A DNA stretch of 64,000 nt. Source: Anaerovirgula multivorans (lineage in GTDB: Bacteria; Bacillota; Clostridia; Peptostreptococcales; Natronincolaceae). Below are positions 42,988 to 52,600 of this stretch, piece by piece. Position 1 is the stretch's first letter. The number at the start of each line of letters is the position of its first letter. Location: NCBI RefSeq assembly GCF_900188145.1, contig NZ_FZOJ01000026.1, positions 1 to 64,000 on the forward strand, read 5' to 3'. The notes below the pieces were generated by a model, which did not search any database, was not told the DNA's origin, and saw only the letters and a list, made by a program, of their open reading frames with translations. Made by a program: the position numbers and the translations under genes.

Positions 42988-44325
42988 ATGAAGGTATGGG
43001 AGTATGATGTGGTAGTTATTGGAGGAGGCCCTGCAGGATATTATTGCGCTCTTCAGTGTAGTAAAGGAGGGCTCAAGGTTGCTCTTGCAGAAAAAGAGGA
43101 ACTGGGAGGTACTGGCCTTCGATGGGGTTGTCTACCAGTTAAAAAAATATTAGATGATTGCAAAGTTCTAAATAGATTGAAGATAGGGGCAGATGATCTA
43201 TATAGAGGACTTTTAAGTAAAAGAATAGGCAGCTATAAAGAAGAAATGGTAATAGTAGAAGAAAAAATGAAGGAGAAGCTTTTAGAAGCCAAGGTTGACT
43301 TATATTTTGGTGAAGGGGCTTTTCTTGATCAGTATACCTATCAAGTAGAAGAAAATGTTTTAAAAACAACTTATATGGTTATAGCAACGGGCACATCTCC
43401 CTGTGGTTTCGAGGGCTTTGAAGTTGATGGAGAGACAATCGTTGCTCATAAAGAAGTCGTTAATTTTACAAGCTTGCCAGAAACTATAATAATCATTGGC
43501 GGGAATGTAGAAGGATGTGAGTTTGCCTCTTTGTTTGCAGAATTTGGTGTAAAGGTAATCCTTGTTGAAAAGCAGCAGGAGATTTTACAAGGAAATGATA
43601 AAGATTTAGTTGAGCCGCTAGAGATGTATTTGGAAAGCCTGGATGTAGAAATATATAAGGGTTTAGGAGCAAAAACCATACAGTATCATCAGGATAATAA
43701 GATAACTATTGTGTTGGATGATAATAGGGAACTTGAGACTGAGAAGGTTCTTGTTACAGGAGGAAGAAAGCCCAACTTTCCTACAGGTATAGAGGATCTT
43801 GGTATACATCTAGAAAAAGATAGAATTATTGTAGATACAGATTTAAAAACCAATGTTCCTAATATTTACGGCATAGGAGATATTAATGGCATACTAGGGA
43901 TGGCCCATGTAGCGATTCAACAGGGGATTGCAGTAGCTGATCATATAATATTTAAAAACAAAGTGACAATGCAATATAAAGAATTGCCCAGAGCTATATT
44001 TACTATACCGGAAATTGCTGGCGTGGGCTATCAAGAGTTTGAATTATTAGAGGCAGGTATCTCCTATAAAAAAGGAATCTGTAAGCTTTCTGATACTTGG
44101 AGAGGTTTTTCAAAGGGCATTACTGAAGGATTTGTCAAAGTATTGGTAGGAGAAAATGACAAATTGCTAGGTATTTGGATGGTGGGTGATGATGTATCAG
44201 AGTACGTGGGCTTAATGGGTATATTGATTGAAAAGGAGATAACAGTTAAAGAAATAAAAAGCAACTTAATGGTACATCCTAGCTTAACTGAATCAATATT
44301 AGAAGCAATATTAAATGTTGAATAA
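42988..44325 (+). CDS. Lpd-like FAD oxidoreductase missing one redox-active cysteine
   Basis: 445 residues with the fold of dihydrolipoamide dehydrogenase. FAD motif VIGGGPAGYYCALQ (10-23), NAD motif IIGGNVEGCEFASLF, second FAD motif NIYGIGDING, and the dimer-domain HPSLTES with the usual His and Glu. The disulfide motif is abnormal: GGTCLNxGC is GGTGLRWGC, so Gly43 replaces the first Cys and only Cys48 remains. It cannot form the normal intramolecular disulfide, so a typical lipoamide or thiol reductase role is unlikely. It sits seven bases after the importer and just before a nucleoside phosphorylase. Substrate unknown; ATG 42988 chosen with AGGAAG next to it. Confidence 0.83.
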   Translation: MKVWEYDVVVIGGGPAGYYCALQCSKGGLKVALAEKEELGGTGLRWGCLPVKKILDDCKVLNRLKIGADDLYRGLLSKRIGSYKEEMVIVEEKMKEKLLEAKVDLYFGEGAFLDQYTYQVEENVLKTTYMVIATGTSPCGFEGFEVDGETIVAHKEVVNFTSLPETIIIIGGNVEGCEFASLFAEFGVKVILVEKQQEILQGNDKDLVEPLEMYLESLDVEIYKGLGAKTIQYHQDNKITIVLDDNRELETEKVLVTGGRKPNFPTGIEDLGIHLEKDRIIVDTDLKTNVPNIYGIGDINGILGMAHVAIQQGIAVADHIIFKNKVTMQYKELPRAIFTIPEIAGVGYQEFELLEAGISYKKGICKLSDTWRGFSKGITEGFVKVLVGENDKLLGIWMVGDDVSEYVGLMGILIEKEITVKEIKSNLMVHPSLTESILEAILNVE

Positions 44326-44341
44326 TAGGAAGGTGAGCATC

Positions 44342-45091
44342 ATGAAACAACCTCATATTTTATGTGATTCCAATGATATAGCAAAATATGTGATTCTCCC
44401 AGGAGATCCTGAGAGGGTATTAAGGGCAGCAGCCCATATGGAGAACTGGAAAGAAGTAGCTACCAACAGAGAATTTAAAACCGTTACCGGTTATTATAAG
44501 GGTATACCTATAACCATCACTTCTACAGGCATAGGAGGACCCTCCGCAGCCATCGCAATAGAAGAATTAATTGCCTGTGGAGCTAAATACTTTATCCGTA
44601 TAGGCAGTGGAGGAGCTGTGCAGCAGAATATTGAAATTGGTGATACCATTATTGCCACAGCTGCTGTGAGGGAGGATGGAGCTTCAAAAATGTACATACA
44701 AGAAAACTATCCTGCTGTAGCGGATTTTAATCTAACGAATATTATCTTAACTACCTGTGAAGCATTGAAATATAGATATTATTCTGGAATTGTACGAAGT
44801 CATGATTCCTTCTATATTGACCACGAAGAAGAAATGATGGAGTTTTGGAATCATAAGAAGGTGTTGGCCTCTGATATGGAAACAGCTATACTCTTTACAA
44901 TTGCTCAATTACGTGGAGTCTATGCCGCTAGTATACTAAATAATGTAGTAAAATATCAAGCTGATATCAAGGATGGTATCAATGACTATGTGGAAAGCGA
45001 TGAACTAGCTGCAGAAGGAGAAAAAAAAGAAATTATATTGGCTCTAGAATCTATAGCAGAACTGCATCATAGAAATAGTAAAGCTAGTTAA
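44342..45091 (+). CDS. Nucleoside phosphorylase (uridine/purine phosphorylase family)
   Basis: 249 residues, PNP_UDP_1 family. Conserved blocks: VILPGDPERV (15-24) for phosphate, RIGSGGAVQ, and the SDMETAILF block near residue 180 that binds the nucleoside. It splits an imported nucleoside with phosphate into base and ribose 1-phosphate. Purine versus pyrimidine preference cannot be fixed by eye; the layout is closest to uridine phosphorylase. ATG 44342 with AGGAAGGTGAG is the supported start. It belongs functionally with the BMP-type importer. Confidence 0.88.
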   Translation: MKQPHILCDSNDIAKYVILPGDPERVLRAAAHMENWKEVATNREFKTVTGYYKGIPITITSTGIGGPSAAIAIEELIACGAKYFIRIGSGGAVQQNIEIGDTIIATAAVREDGASKMYIQENYPAVADFNLTNIILTTCEALKYRYYSGIVRSHDSFYIDHEEEMMEFWNHKKVLASDMETAILFTIAQLRGVYAASILNNVVKYQADIKDGINDYVESDELAAEGEKKEIILALESIAELHHRNSKAS

Positions 45092-45108
45092 ATATATTGA
45101 TTAAAATA

Positions 45109-45162
45109 AAGTCCTAAGGAGTTCTAAAGAGTAAAACCTTTGAAAGTCTCTAGGGCTTTTTT
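45109..45162 (+). terminator. Terminator after the nucleoside phosphorylase
   Basis: Outer stem AAGTCCTA (45109-45116) with TAGGGCTT (45151-45158), followed by a T run. The loop is long with weak inner pairing, so this is a moderate candidate. Confidence 0.6.
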
Positions 45163-45373
45163 GGTACTAAGAGTTGTGATGTTTCTAAGAATTTTACTGT
45201 TTAGCAAATCTATTGTAGTCTACTGTATTACTGACCTAGAGAGATTGCTCAAGATATTATATCTTATTAGGGCAAGTGTTTTTTTGACGTTTATAAATTG
45301 AGTGTATTTTTACAATTAATGTCATTTTATGTAAAAATAGAAGGATATGGATATTATTTGAGGAATTACGTAA

Positions 45374-45505
45374 AAGCACTCCTTTTCAACTCATCTGCTA
45401 GAAGGAGGAACAGATTTGATATATATTCAAGAGTTGTTAGGACATAGTAGTTCAAAAACAACAGAAATATATACCCGTGTATCAAAAACTAATATTGAGA
45501 GGTGA
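45374..45505 (+). pseudogene. C-terminal remnant of a tyrosine recombinase (integrase)
   Basis: The 43-codon frame reads [33 protein letters not shown] and [10 protein letters not shown], the end of a phage-type integrase including the H-x-x-H region, LGH motif and catalytic Tyr. A TAA lies immediately upstream in the same frame and no N-terminal part is found in the 280 bases before it, so only a fragment remains. It marks an old integration event at the left edge of a patchy accessory region. The sequence from 45163 to 45373 is AT-rich, and nothing else is recognised there. Confidence 0.82.
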
Positions 45506-45509
45506 AATA

Positions 45510-46403
45510 GTGGTAAATTATAAAGAAATGACCTGTTCTATAGCTCTTAACAAACTAAAAAGGAAAATGCCATTTGCATGGGATTTAAATATATATCGTG
45601 GTTGTGAACATGGGTGTAAATACTGTTATGCCATGTACTCACATCGGTATTTAGATTCTGAGCAGTATTTTGATGATATATATGTAAAAACTAACATTGT
45701 AGAGCAGTTGGAAAAGCAGCTAAGCAGTCCTTCTTGGAAAAGAGAAATCGTCAATATTGGCGGGGTAACGGACAGCTATCAGCCAATAGAAGCACAATAT
45801 AAATTGATGCCTGACATTCTACGACTGATGATAAAATATAAAACGCCCTGCATCATTTCCACAAAGTCAGATTTAATTTTGAGGGATTATGATTTAATCG
45901 CAGAGCTCACAAATATTACCTATGTCAATGTTGCCGCGACCATTACCTGTATGAATGAAAATATCCGTAGAAAGATAGAGCCAAATGGAATAGAATCTCT
46001 TAAAAGGTTTGCAATGTTAAAAGAGTTTGCAAAGACGAATGCTTCCACGGGACTGCATTTCATGCCGATTATCCCCTATCTCACAGATGGTCGGGATAAT
46101 GTTAATGCTTTGTATGCTCATGCAAAGGATTGTAAGGTGGATTATGTTCTCCCTGGAACTCTTTATTTAAGGGGGAAAACACGAGTAGTATTCTTTGATT
46201 TTATAAAGCAGGAGTTTCCTGATTTGTATGAGCCATTGCAAACCCTATACAAAATAGGTGGTGCAAGCAAGGAATATAAGAATAAACTGTATATGATGGT
46301 AAATGAAGTGAAAGCCAAGTATAATCTTTCAGGTAGCTATTCAAAGCCAATGAAAGAAAAGCTTAATCAATCAGATAATATTCAATTATCACTCTTTAAT
46401 TAA
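45510..46403 (+). CDS. Radical SAM protein, spore photoproduct lyase-like family
   Basis: 297 residues. The cluster motif C-x3-C-x2-C appears as GCEHGCKYCYAM (about 31-42), preceded by WDLNIYRG. This pattern, with STKSDLILRDYDLI and GLHFMPIIPYLTDG, matches the SPL/Rv2578c-type radical SAM proteins, most of which have no known substrate. GTG 45510 follows AGAGGTG. The frame runs back to a GTG at 45477 inside the integrase remnant, which is an unlikely start. Downstream, the same frame stays open for 55 codons after the TAA stop (see 46404). Confidence 0.84.
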   Translation: MVNYKEMTCSIALNKLKRKMPFAWDLNIYRGCEHGCKYCYAMYSHRYLDSEQYFDDIYVKTNIVEQLEKQLSSPSWKREIVNIGGVTDSYQPIEAQYKLMPDILRLMIKYKTPCIISTKSDLILRDYDLIAELTNITYVNVAATITCMNENIRRKIEPNGIESLKRFAMLKEFAKTNASTGLHFMPIIPYLTDGRDNVNALYAHAKDCKVDYVLPGTLYLRGKTRVVFFDFIKQEFPDLYEPLQTLYKIGGASKEYKNKLYMMVNEVKAKYNLSGSYSKPMKEKLNQSDNIQLSLFN

Positions 46404-46571
46404 GAGGTAGACGGAATTAGGATTAGAGAAATATTAAGACCTTACTCAGATTCAGACTTATCATTAAATCGCCCTAGTGATTCGGCGGCAGAGAACTGCC
46501 CAGCTTGTGGAAAAGAAGTCTCGTTACAAGAAAAAGAGTGCCCGTCATGTGGGCTCCGGTTAATAGATTAA
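46404..46571 (+). other. In-frame zinc-ribbon reading frame after the radical SAM stop
   Basis: Immediately after the TAA at 46401, the same frame continues for 55 codons: RIREILRPYSDSDLS, then ENCPACGKEV and KECPSCGLRLID, then TAA. The two C-x2-C pairs form a plausible zinc ribbon. There is no ATG, GTG or TTG early in the frame; an ATT at 46416 has GAGG eight bases upstream. It may be a separate small gene with a decayed or rare start, a lost C-terminal domain of the radical SAM protein, or a remnant of another gene. Confidence 0.45.
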
Positions 46572-46943
46572 ATTTTCACTTACTAAATAATGACTAGGGT
46601 TAAGAATTTATTATCAATAGTCATAGTGTATGGGGGGGAAACGGATTTGTACTAATTTACCACAAGTAAGTTTTATTTCAATGGATCATAACACAATGGG
46701 TTATCAATCATAGATTTTCAAAGAAGACTGTAGGACTAAGGTTTTTTGTATGCTTGATATGAAGAGAAATGTCAAGAACTCGGGAGGACCTGTAGGTTCC
46801 AGCAATAAGTTGGTAGACCTATCCAATCGAAAAATAGGACGGTCAATGACACTACAGGGTTCGGATCAACTCATAGTACTTTGGTTAAAAATATATACTT
46901 TAGAGTAGAAAGTAAACTTGTTTATTAAAAGGAGATAGAACAC
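46572..46943 (+). other. 372-base gap before the racemase gene
   Basis: No convincing gene. It includes a GGGGGGG run near 46633 and a relatively GC-richer stretch at about 46770-46880 whose open frame reads KNSGGPVGSSNKLVD and then GSDQLIVLW. That faintly recalls leader regions of group II introns, but no reverse transcriptase or intron domain V is seen. AAAAGGAG at 46928 is the ribosome site of the next gene. Confidence 0.4.
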
Positions 46944-47639
46944 ATGAGCCAAAAACTAATTGGAATTTTAGCTGGAATGGGTCCAAGGTCAACAGCACCA
47001 TTTATTAACTTAGTTATTGATGAATGTCAACTTCAATATGGTGCTAAGTACGATGAAGAATTTCCCAAAATGATGATATATTCATTGCCTACTCCATTTT
47101 ATATTGACCGACCAATAAATCATGAACTAATGAAAAAAACTGTTATTGAAGGATTACAAAAACTTCAGTCTATAGGTGTGAGTTTTATTGCAATGCCATG
47201 CAATTCAGCCCATATATATTATAAGGAATTACAAGAATCGATTAATATCCCTTTATTAAATATCATAGATGAAACCATTAAAGAACTACCTATAGTTTCA
47301 CAAAAAGTAACTCTATTTTCAACAAGTTCAACATTTCAGTCAGAAGTTTATCAAAAAGGTATAACAAATGGTAGTCATGAATTCATTTTTAAAGATGGAT
47401 GGCAAACAGAGTTAAATAATCTTATTCAAAGCATAAAAATAGATAAAGAGAGTAATGAGAATATTGGTATTTGGAACAAACTTATCGAAGATGTGAAAAA
47501 GGAGTCTATTGAAAATATAGTGATAGCTTGTACTGATTTAAATATAGTATTAGAGAAAGCAAATCCTTCAATTGATGTAATTGACTCATCAAAATGTTTA
47601 GCTAAATCAGTTGTTAGTAAATATTTAGAGTTGGGCTAA
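46944..47639 (+). CDS. Aspartate/glutamate racemase family protein
   Basis: 231 residues. PLP-independent racemase fold with two catalytic cysteines, seen in AMPCNSAH (about 80-87) and VIACTDLN (about 193-200). The N-terminal GILAGMGPRSTAPFINLV is typical for aspartate racemase-like enzymes. It interconverts D and L forms of an acidic amino acid; the exact one is uncertain. It lies alone in the accessory region behind a good AAAAGGAG site. Confidence 0.87.
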   Translation: MSQKLIGILAGMGPRSTAPFINLVIDECQLQYGAKYDEEFPKMMIYSLPTPFYIDRPINHELMKKTVIEGLQKLQSIGVSFIAMPCNSAHIYYKELQESINIPLLNIIDETIKELPIVSQKVTLFSTSSTFQSEVYQKGITNGSHEFIFKDGWQTELNNLIQSIKIDKESNENIGIWNKLIEDVKKESIENIVIACTDLNIVLEKANPSIDVIDSSKCLAKSVVSKYLELG

Positions 47640-47776
47640 TGAAGCTAGTCCATTCTTAATACACTAAAGAAAAAGGTAATTCTCCTCACTTATATAGGTT
47701 ATAGTGGCAGATCAGATAGAAAATGTGCAACAAGTGTTATATTTGTTAAATAATATAAGGAAAAAAATGCGTCATG

Positions 47777-47840
47777 AGTAGGGGTGACCTGTGGTCGCCT
47801 AATTCCATATACATTCGGACGACCACAGGTCGTCCCTACT
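47777..47840. repeat. GC-rich long hairpin repeat
   Basis: AGTAGGGGTGACCTGTGGTCG at the left pairs with CGACCACAGGTCGTCCCTACT at the right with one bulge, about 20 bp, around an AT-rich loop. The base composition differs sharply from the flanks, and sequences of this type occur as dispersed repeats in many bacteria. Only one copy is in the window. Confidence 0.7.
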
Positions 47841-47931
47841 TCAAAACGTTAGGCAAAATGCATTGCTTTTATCTGAAGTATATTGATTCAGAGTTGAACA
47901 AATAAATTATTTGAAATTGTTGAGGTGTATC

Positions 47932-48375
47932 ATGGATAAATATAAGTTTGGTGAGTGGATAATTGAATTTGATAGGGTAAAGACTGAAGAATACTACAAA
48001 AATATCTGCGAAGGCTGCACCTGCGCTTATTGTATAAATTATAGAGAAAATCTCAAATCGTTAACTAACGATATAGAGGAGTTCTTTAGTAAATTAGGAA
48101 TAGATCCATTAAAAGAAGGAGAATTTATTGAATTTGGTGAAATTGAGCCAGGAATAAGGCATTATTCAGGGTTTTATCATTTTGTTGGTAATATCATTGA
48201 CGGCCCGAAGTTTTCATCTCTTCATTGGGATAAAGAAAAGATGTTAAAAGTGGGGAGCTATTTTTTGGGCTTTAGTGATGAAATCGAATTGCTTCCTAAT
48301 GACTTCCCAAAACCAGTGGTTCAATTAGAGTTTGAAGTGTCTTTACCATGGATTATAGAAGAAAAACCTAAATAA
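47932..48375 (+). CDS. Unknown cysteine-containing protein
   Basis: 147 residues from ATG 47932 behind GAGGTG. Family not recognised. Near residues 25-36 it has CEGCTCAYCINY, four cysteines that could bind a metal. The rest is acidic and aromatic (GIRHYSGFYHFVGNIIDGP, LPNDFPKPVVQLEFEVSLPW), without membrane segments or a signal peptide. It is flanked by repeats and unknown genes and may be of foreign origin. Confidence is for being a real gene. Confidence 0.65.
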   Translation: MDKYKFGEWIIEFDRVKTEEYYKNICEGCTCAYCINYRENLKSLTNDIEEFFSKLGIDPLKEGEFIEFGEIEPGIRHYSGFYHFVGNIIDGPKFSSLHWDKEKMLKVGSYFLGFSDEIELLPNDFPKPVVQLEFEVSLPWIIEEKPK

Positions 48376-48400
48376 TAAGGGATCCAATTCAAGAGTTTTT

Positions 48401-48541
48401 ATGGTGTTCGATACACTAATGATGAAGGATTTTAAACTGAACAAAATCATTTATGAGCGTACGATTAGAAACAAACAAGAATTGAAGAAAACATATGAAT
48501 ATATAGAAATAAACTCATTAAAAGGAGAGAAAAGAAGATGA
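48401..48541 (+). other. Short open frame overlapping the next start codon
   Basis: 46 codons starting ATG at 48401, rich in Lys and Glu (TIRNKQELKKTYEYIEI). Its stop overlaps the ATG of the membrane protein gene (ATGA). There is no clear ribosome site upstream. It could be a translated leader or the tail of a lost gene. Confidence 0.3.
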
Positions 48542-49272
48542 GAAGTAATATGGTCAAGGAAAATAAAATATTTACTATAGTGATTCTGGCTATATTTATA
48601 TCAATGTTTACAGTACATAGTAGCTATGGGAATTCAGCTGAGCCACCATCCATACTGATTATCGTTCCCAATGCACCAGATGACTTGGAAATAAGCGTTG
48701 GAACTGGAGATGCTTTTACAGAGGCTAGAGAAACAAATAAATTAATTGAAACCCATTATACTTTTTATTCCCGCGAAATCCGAATGGTTTCTGATTATAC
48801 ATTTACCATCAGTACAGGGAACATCAACTATGAAATAGCTTTGGAGAAACCACTAAAATTATATAATAATATATATACATTAGATTTGGATGCTCAAACA
48901 CTGACGCCTGGAAAATTGTTATCAAGATCCATTTTATTAGTTTCCATGCGCATCATTTTAACACTTATTATAGAAGGAATTCTATTCTGGCAATTTGGTT
49001 TTAGAAACAAAGAATCATGGATAGCTTTTCTTATGATAAATTTGGTTACTCAAGGAGCATTAAATATTTGGATTAATGGATTTCCTCCTGCTCAGAGTTA
49101 TTTGGTCTTTTCACTGATATTTGCTGAAATAATTATAGTTATCGTTGAGATATTATCATTTTTAATCCTTGTAAAAGAGCATTCTGGGCCTCGGAAGGTA
49201 TCATATGCTCTTGTTGCAAATGTCTTAAGTTTAATTGCTGGTGGTTACATCATTACAATGCTACCTATATAA
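48538..49272 (+). CDS. Unknown membrane protein with signal peptide
   Basis: 244 residues. An N-terminal signal-like segment (about 11-30, ending near SSYGNSAEPPS), an extracytoplasmic beta-rich region to about 130, then about four membrane helices (roughly 135-155, 160-178, 187-212, 222-242). The domain order recalls uncharacterised Firmicute membrane proteins. No enzymatic motif is seen. ATG 48538 follows AAAGGAG. Its neighbours give no functional clue. Confidence 0.72.
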   Translation: MRSNMVKENKIFTIVILAIFISMFTVHSSYGNSAEPPSILIIVPNAPDDLEISVGTGDAFTEARETNKLIETHYTFYSREIRMVSDYTFTISTGNINYEIALEKPLKLYNNIYTLDLDAQTLTPGKLLSRSILLVSMRIILTLIIEGILFWQFGFRNKESWIAFLMINLVTQGALNIWINGFPPAQSYLVFSLIFAEIIIVIVEILSFLILVKEHSGPRKVSYALVANVLSLIAGGYIITMLPI

Positions 49273-49606
49273 TAGTTGATGTAATAAATAATCAACGATG
49301 CATATTGAATATTATGCGAAGGATTATAGGTATGAGAGACGATACTACTTCCTATAGCAGAGGCTTAGCAGATATCTGGAAGAGGGTTTCGAAGGAAGGG
49401 TATAGGTTAGATAATGTATAAGAATTTGAGATAATTTATTTAAGTTTTGATATTAATGGCGGTGAAGAACACTTTTTCAAGCCATAGTTTTTTGTTTTGA
49501 AATGAAATATATTTCCTCTTCCAGTCTCTTTCAATCCCAACAAGAATATGATAAATTTAATGTATGAAAAAAAGTATGCTGTGCTGCCGAAGGGATGTGA
49601 TATTGG
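49273..49606 (+). other. 334-base gap upstream of dnaE
   Basis: AT-rich. It holds one short frame (49314-49421, 35 codons, including SRGLADIWKRVSKEGY) without a good ribosome site, perhaps a gene fragment. No repeat or RNA recognised. AAGGGATG near 49591 may be the dnaE site. Confidence 0.4.
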
Positions 49607-52600
49607 ATGAGTAAAGGTTTTGCACACCTTCATGTACATACGGAATACAGTCTTTTGGATGGTTTCACAACCATCAATAAAGTGATGGACAGAGTAAAAG
49701 AACTGGGTATGAAGGCGATAGCCATTACTGACCATGGAACGATGTTTGGTGTAGTAGATTTTTATAAAGCAGCTATAAAAAAAGGAATTAAACCCATTAT
49801 AGGCTGCGAAGTTTATACGGCTTCTCGAGGGATGAGAGACAAGGATCCCAATAAAGATAAATATCAAGGACATTTAGTTTTATTAGCTAAAAATATGGAG
49901 GGATATCAAAACTTACTTAAGCTTGTATCCCACTCTTATTTATATGGGTTTTATTATAAGCCTAGAGTTGATTATGAGGAGCTAGCCAAATATAGCGACG
50001 GATTAATTGCTTTGAGTGCTTGTTTAGCAGGAGATATTCAACAGCATTTAATGAAAAACAATTATGAAAAGGCTAAAGAAATAGCACTTCAGCTTCAGGA
50101 CATTTATGGTAAAGATAATTTCTATCTAGAACTACAGGATCATGGACTGAAGGAACAAAAAGAAGTAAATTATCAACTGCTTAAGCTTAGCAGAGAGACT
50201 AAAATACCTCTAGTGGCAACCAATGATGTTCACTATGTTAATAAAGAGGATGCAGAACCCCATGATATCCTACTTTGTATTCAAACAGGCAAGATACAGG
50301 AAGATAAGGATAGAATGAAGTTTCCAAATGAAGAGTTTTACTTGAAAAGTACTGAAGAAATGAGGGATTTGTTTCCCTATGCTGAAGAAGCTTTAGAAAA
50401 TACAGGAAAAATCGCGGAGGATTGTAATGTAGAATTTGATTTTAATACAATACATCTTCCTCAATATGATACACCAGAGGGTTATGATGTACAAGAATAT
50501 TTAAGAAAGCTATGCTATGAAGGTTTGGAGCAAAGGTATAAAAATCCCGCAGAAACCTTGAAGGACAGACTAGAATATGAGCTTAAGGTTATCGAAGAAA
50601 TGGGTTATGCAGAGTATTTTTTAATTGTTTGGGACTTTATAAAGTATGCTAAAGACAATAGTATCCCTGTTGGACCAGGTAGGGGAAGTGCTGCAGGTAG
50701 TATCGTTGCCTATACATTAGGGATAACAGATATTGACCCTATACGATATAATCTTATCTTTGAACGTTTTCTGAACCCTGAGAGAATCTCTATGCCAGAT
50801 ATTGATATCGATTTTTGTTATGAGAGACGTGAGGAAGTCATTAACTATGTTAAAGATAAATATGGAGAAGAGAAGGTAGCACAAATCATTACCTTTGGAA
50901 CAATGGGGGCCAGGGCTGCTATTCGAGATGTTGGGAGAGTAATCAATATGCCCTACAATGTAGTGGATCGAATAGCAAAAGAAATCCCCTTTGCTATAGG
51001 TATGACCATTCGTAAAGCGCTAGAAATGAACCCTCAATTCAAGAATCTTTATGAGGAGGATGAGGAAGCCAAATATTTAATTGAGATGGCTAAAAAACTA
51101 GAGGGTATGCCTAGACATGCTTCTACTCACGCTGCTGGGGTAGTAATCTCCAAAAAAGCTTTAGATGAGCATGTGCCTTTATATGTCCATGACAACAGTG
51201 CAACTACTCAATTCACCATGGGGACCCTAGAGGAATTAGGCTTATTAAAGATGGATTTCTTAGGATTAAGAACCCTAACTGTTATAAGGGATGCCATTGA
51301 TTTAGTGGAGAAAAACCACAACATAAAAATTGATTTCTCAACTTGTAATTATGAGGACGAAAAGGTATATCAGCTTATTAGTAGAGGAGAAACTTTAGGT
51401 TTGTTTCAGTTAGAGAGTGCTGGCATGATTCAGTTTATGAAGGAATTAAAGCCTAGTTCTATTGAGGATATCATTGCAGGTATATCTCTCTATCGACCAG
51501 GACCAATGGATTCTATCCCTCAGTATGTTGCATGCAAAAATGATCCTTCTAAAGTAGAATACTTACATGAAAGTCTCAAACCCATATTGGAAGTAACCTA
51601 TGGTTGCTTGGTTTATCAGGAGCAGGTAATGCAGGTAGTAAGAGATTTGGCAGGCTATAGCTACGGTAGAAGTGATCTAGTACGAAGAGCTATGGGGAAA
51701 AAGAAAAGAAGTGTCATGGAGGAGGAGAGGCAATACTTCATCTATGGGAAGGTGGATGAACAGGGAGACATTGAAATTTCTGGTTGCATCAGGAATGGGG
51801 TTCCAGAGAATGTTGCCAATAAAATCTACGACGATATGATCGACTTTGCTAATTATGCCTTCAATAAATCCCATGCAGCTGCTTATGCAGTCTTAGGATA
51901 TCAAACAGCCTACCTAAAAACCTACTATCCAGTTGAATTTATGGCGGCTTTAATAACCAGTGTAATGGGTAATACAACAAAGGTAGCCCAGTACATTCAA
52001 GACTGTAAAAGAATGGGGATTGAAATTTTACCCCCTGACATTAATAAAAGCTTTAGTACATTTACAGTGGAAGGAAATAAAATACGCTTTGGATTGGCCG
52101 CTGTTAAAAATGTAGGGGTGAACATGATTGACTCTCTAGCTAAAGCTAGAGAGGAAAAAGGAAAATTCACCAGCTTTACGGAATTTTGCCAAAGAGTAGA
52201 ATCAAAAGATTTAAATAAAAGAGCTGTAGAAAGCTTGATAAAGTGTGGAGCATTTGATGATTTTAAGGTATATAGAGCTCAGCTAATGGCTGCATATGAA
52301 AGAATATTAGAGAGTGTAGGACAAGATAAAAAAAGGAATATTGAAGGGCAAATCGGCTTGTTTGATATGACCAATGACACAGCTATAGCCTTTAAAGAAG
52401 ATGTATTACCTAATATAAAAGAATTTAATGACAAAATTAAACTAACTATGGAAAAAGATGTATTAGGTTTATATATCAGTGGACATCCTTTAGCAGAATA
52501 TCAACAGGAGTTAAAGTATTTTGTGAATGTCAACAGCAATGACTTAGTAGAGATGATGGAAAACCCTCAAGAAGCCAAATATAAGGATGGAGAAATCGTA

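Noticed and set aside
42988..44325. Calling this gene lpdA (dihydrolipoamide dehydrogenase).
   Set aside because: The redox-active C-x4-C is G-x4-C and there is no lipoyl complex nearby.
48401..48541. Real regulatory micro-gene coupled to the membrane protein.
   Set aside because: No ribosome site upstream and no recognisable family; listed only as a short open frame.
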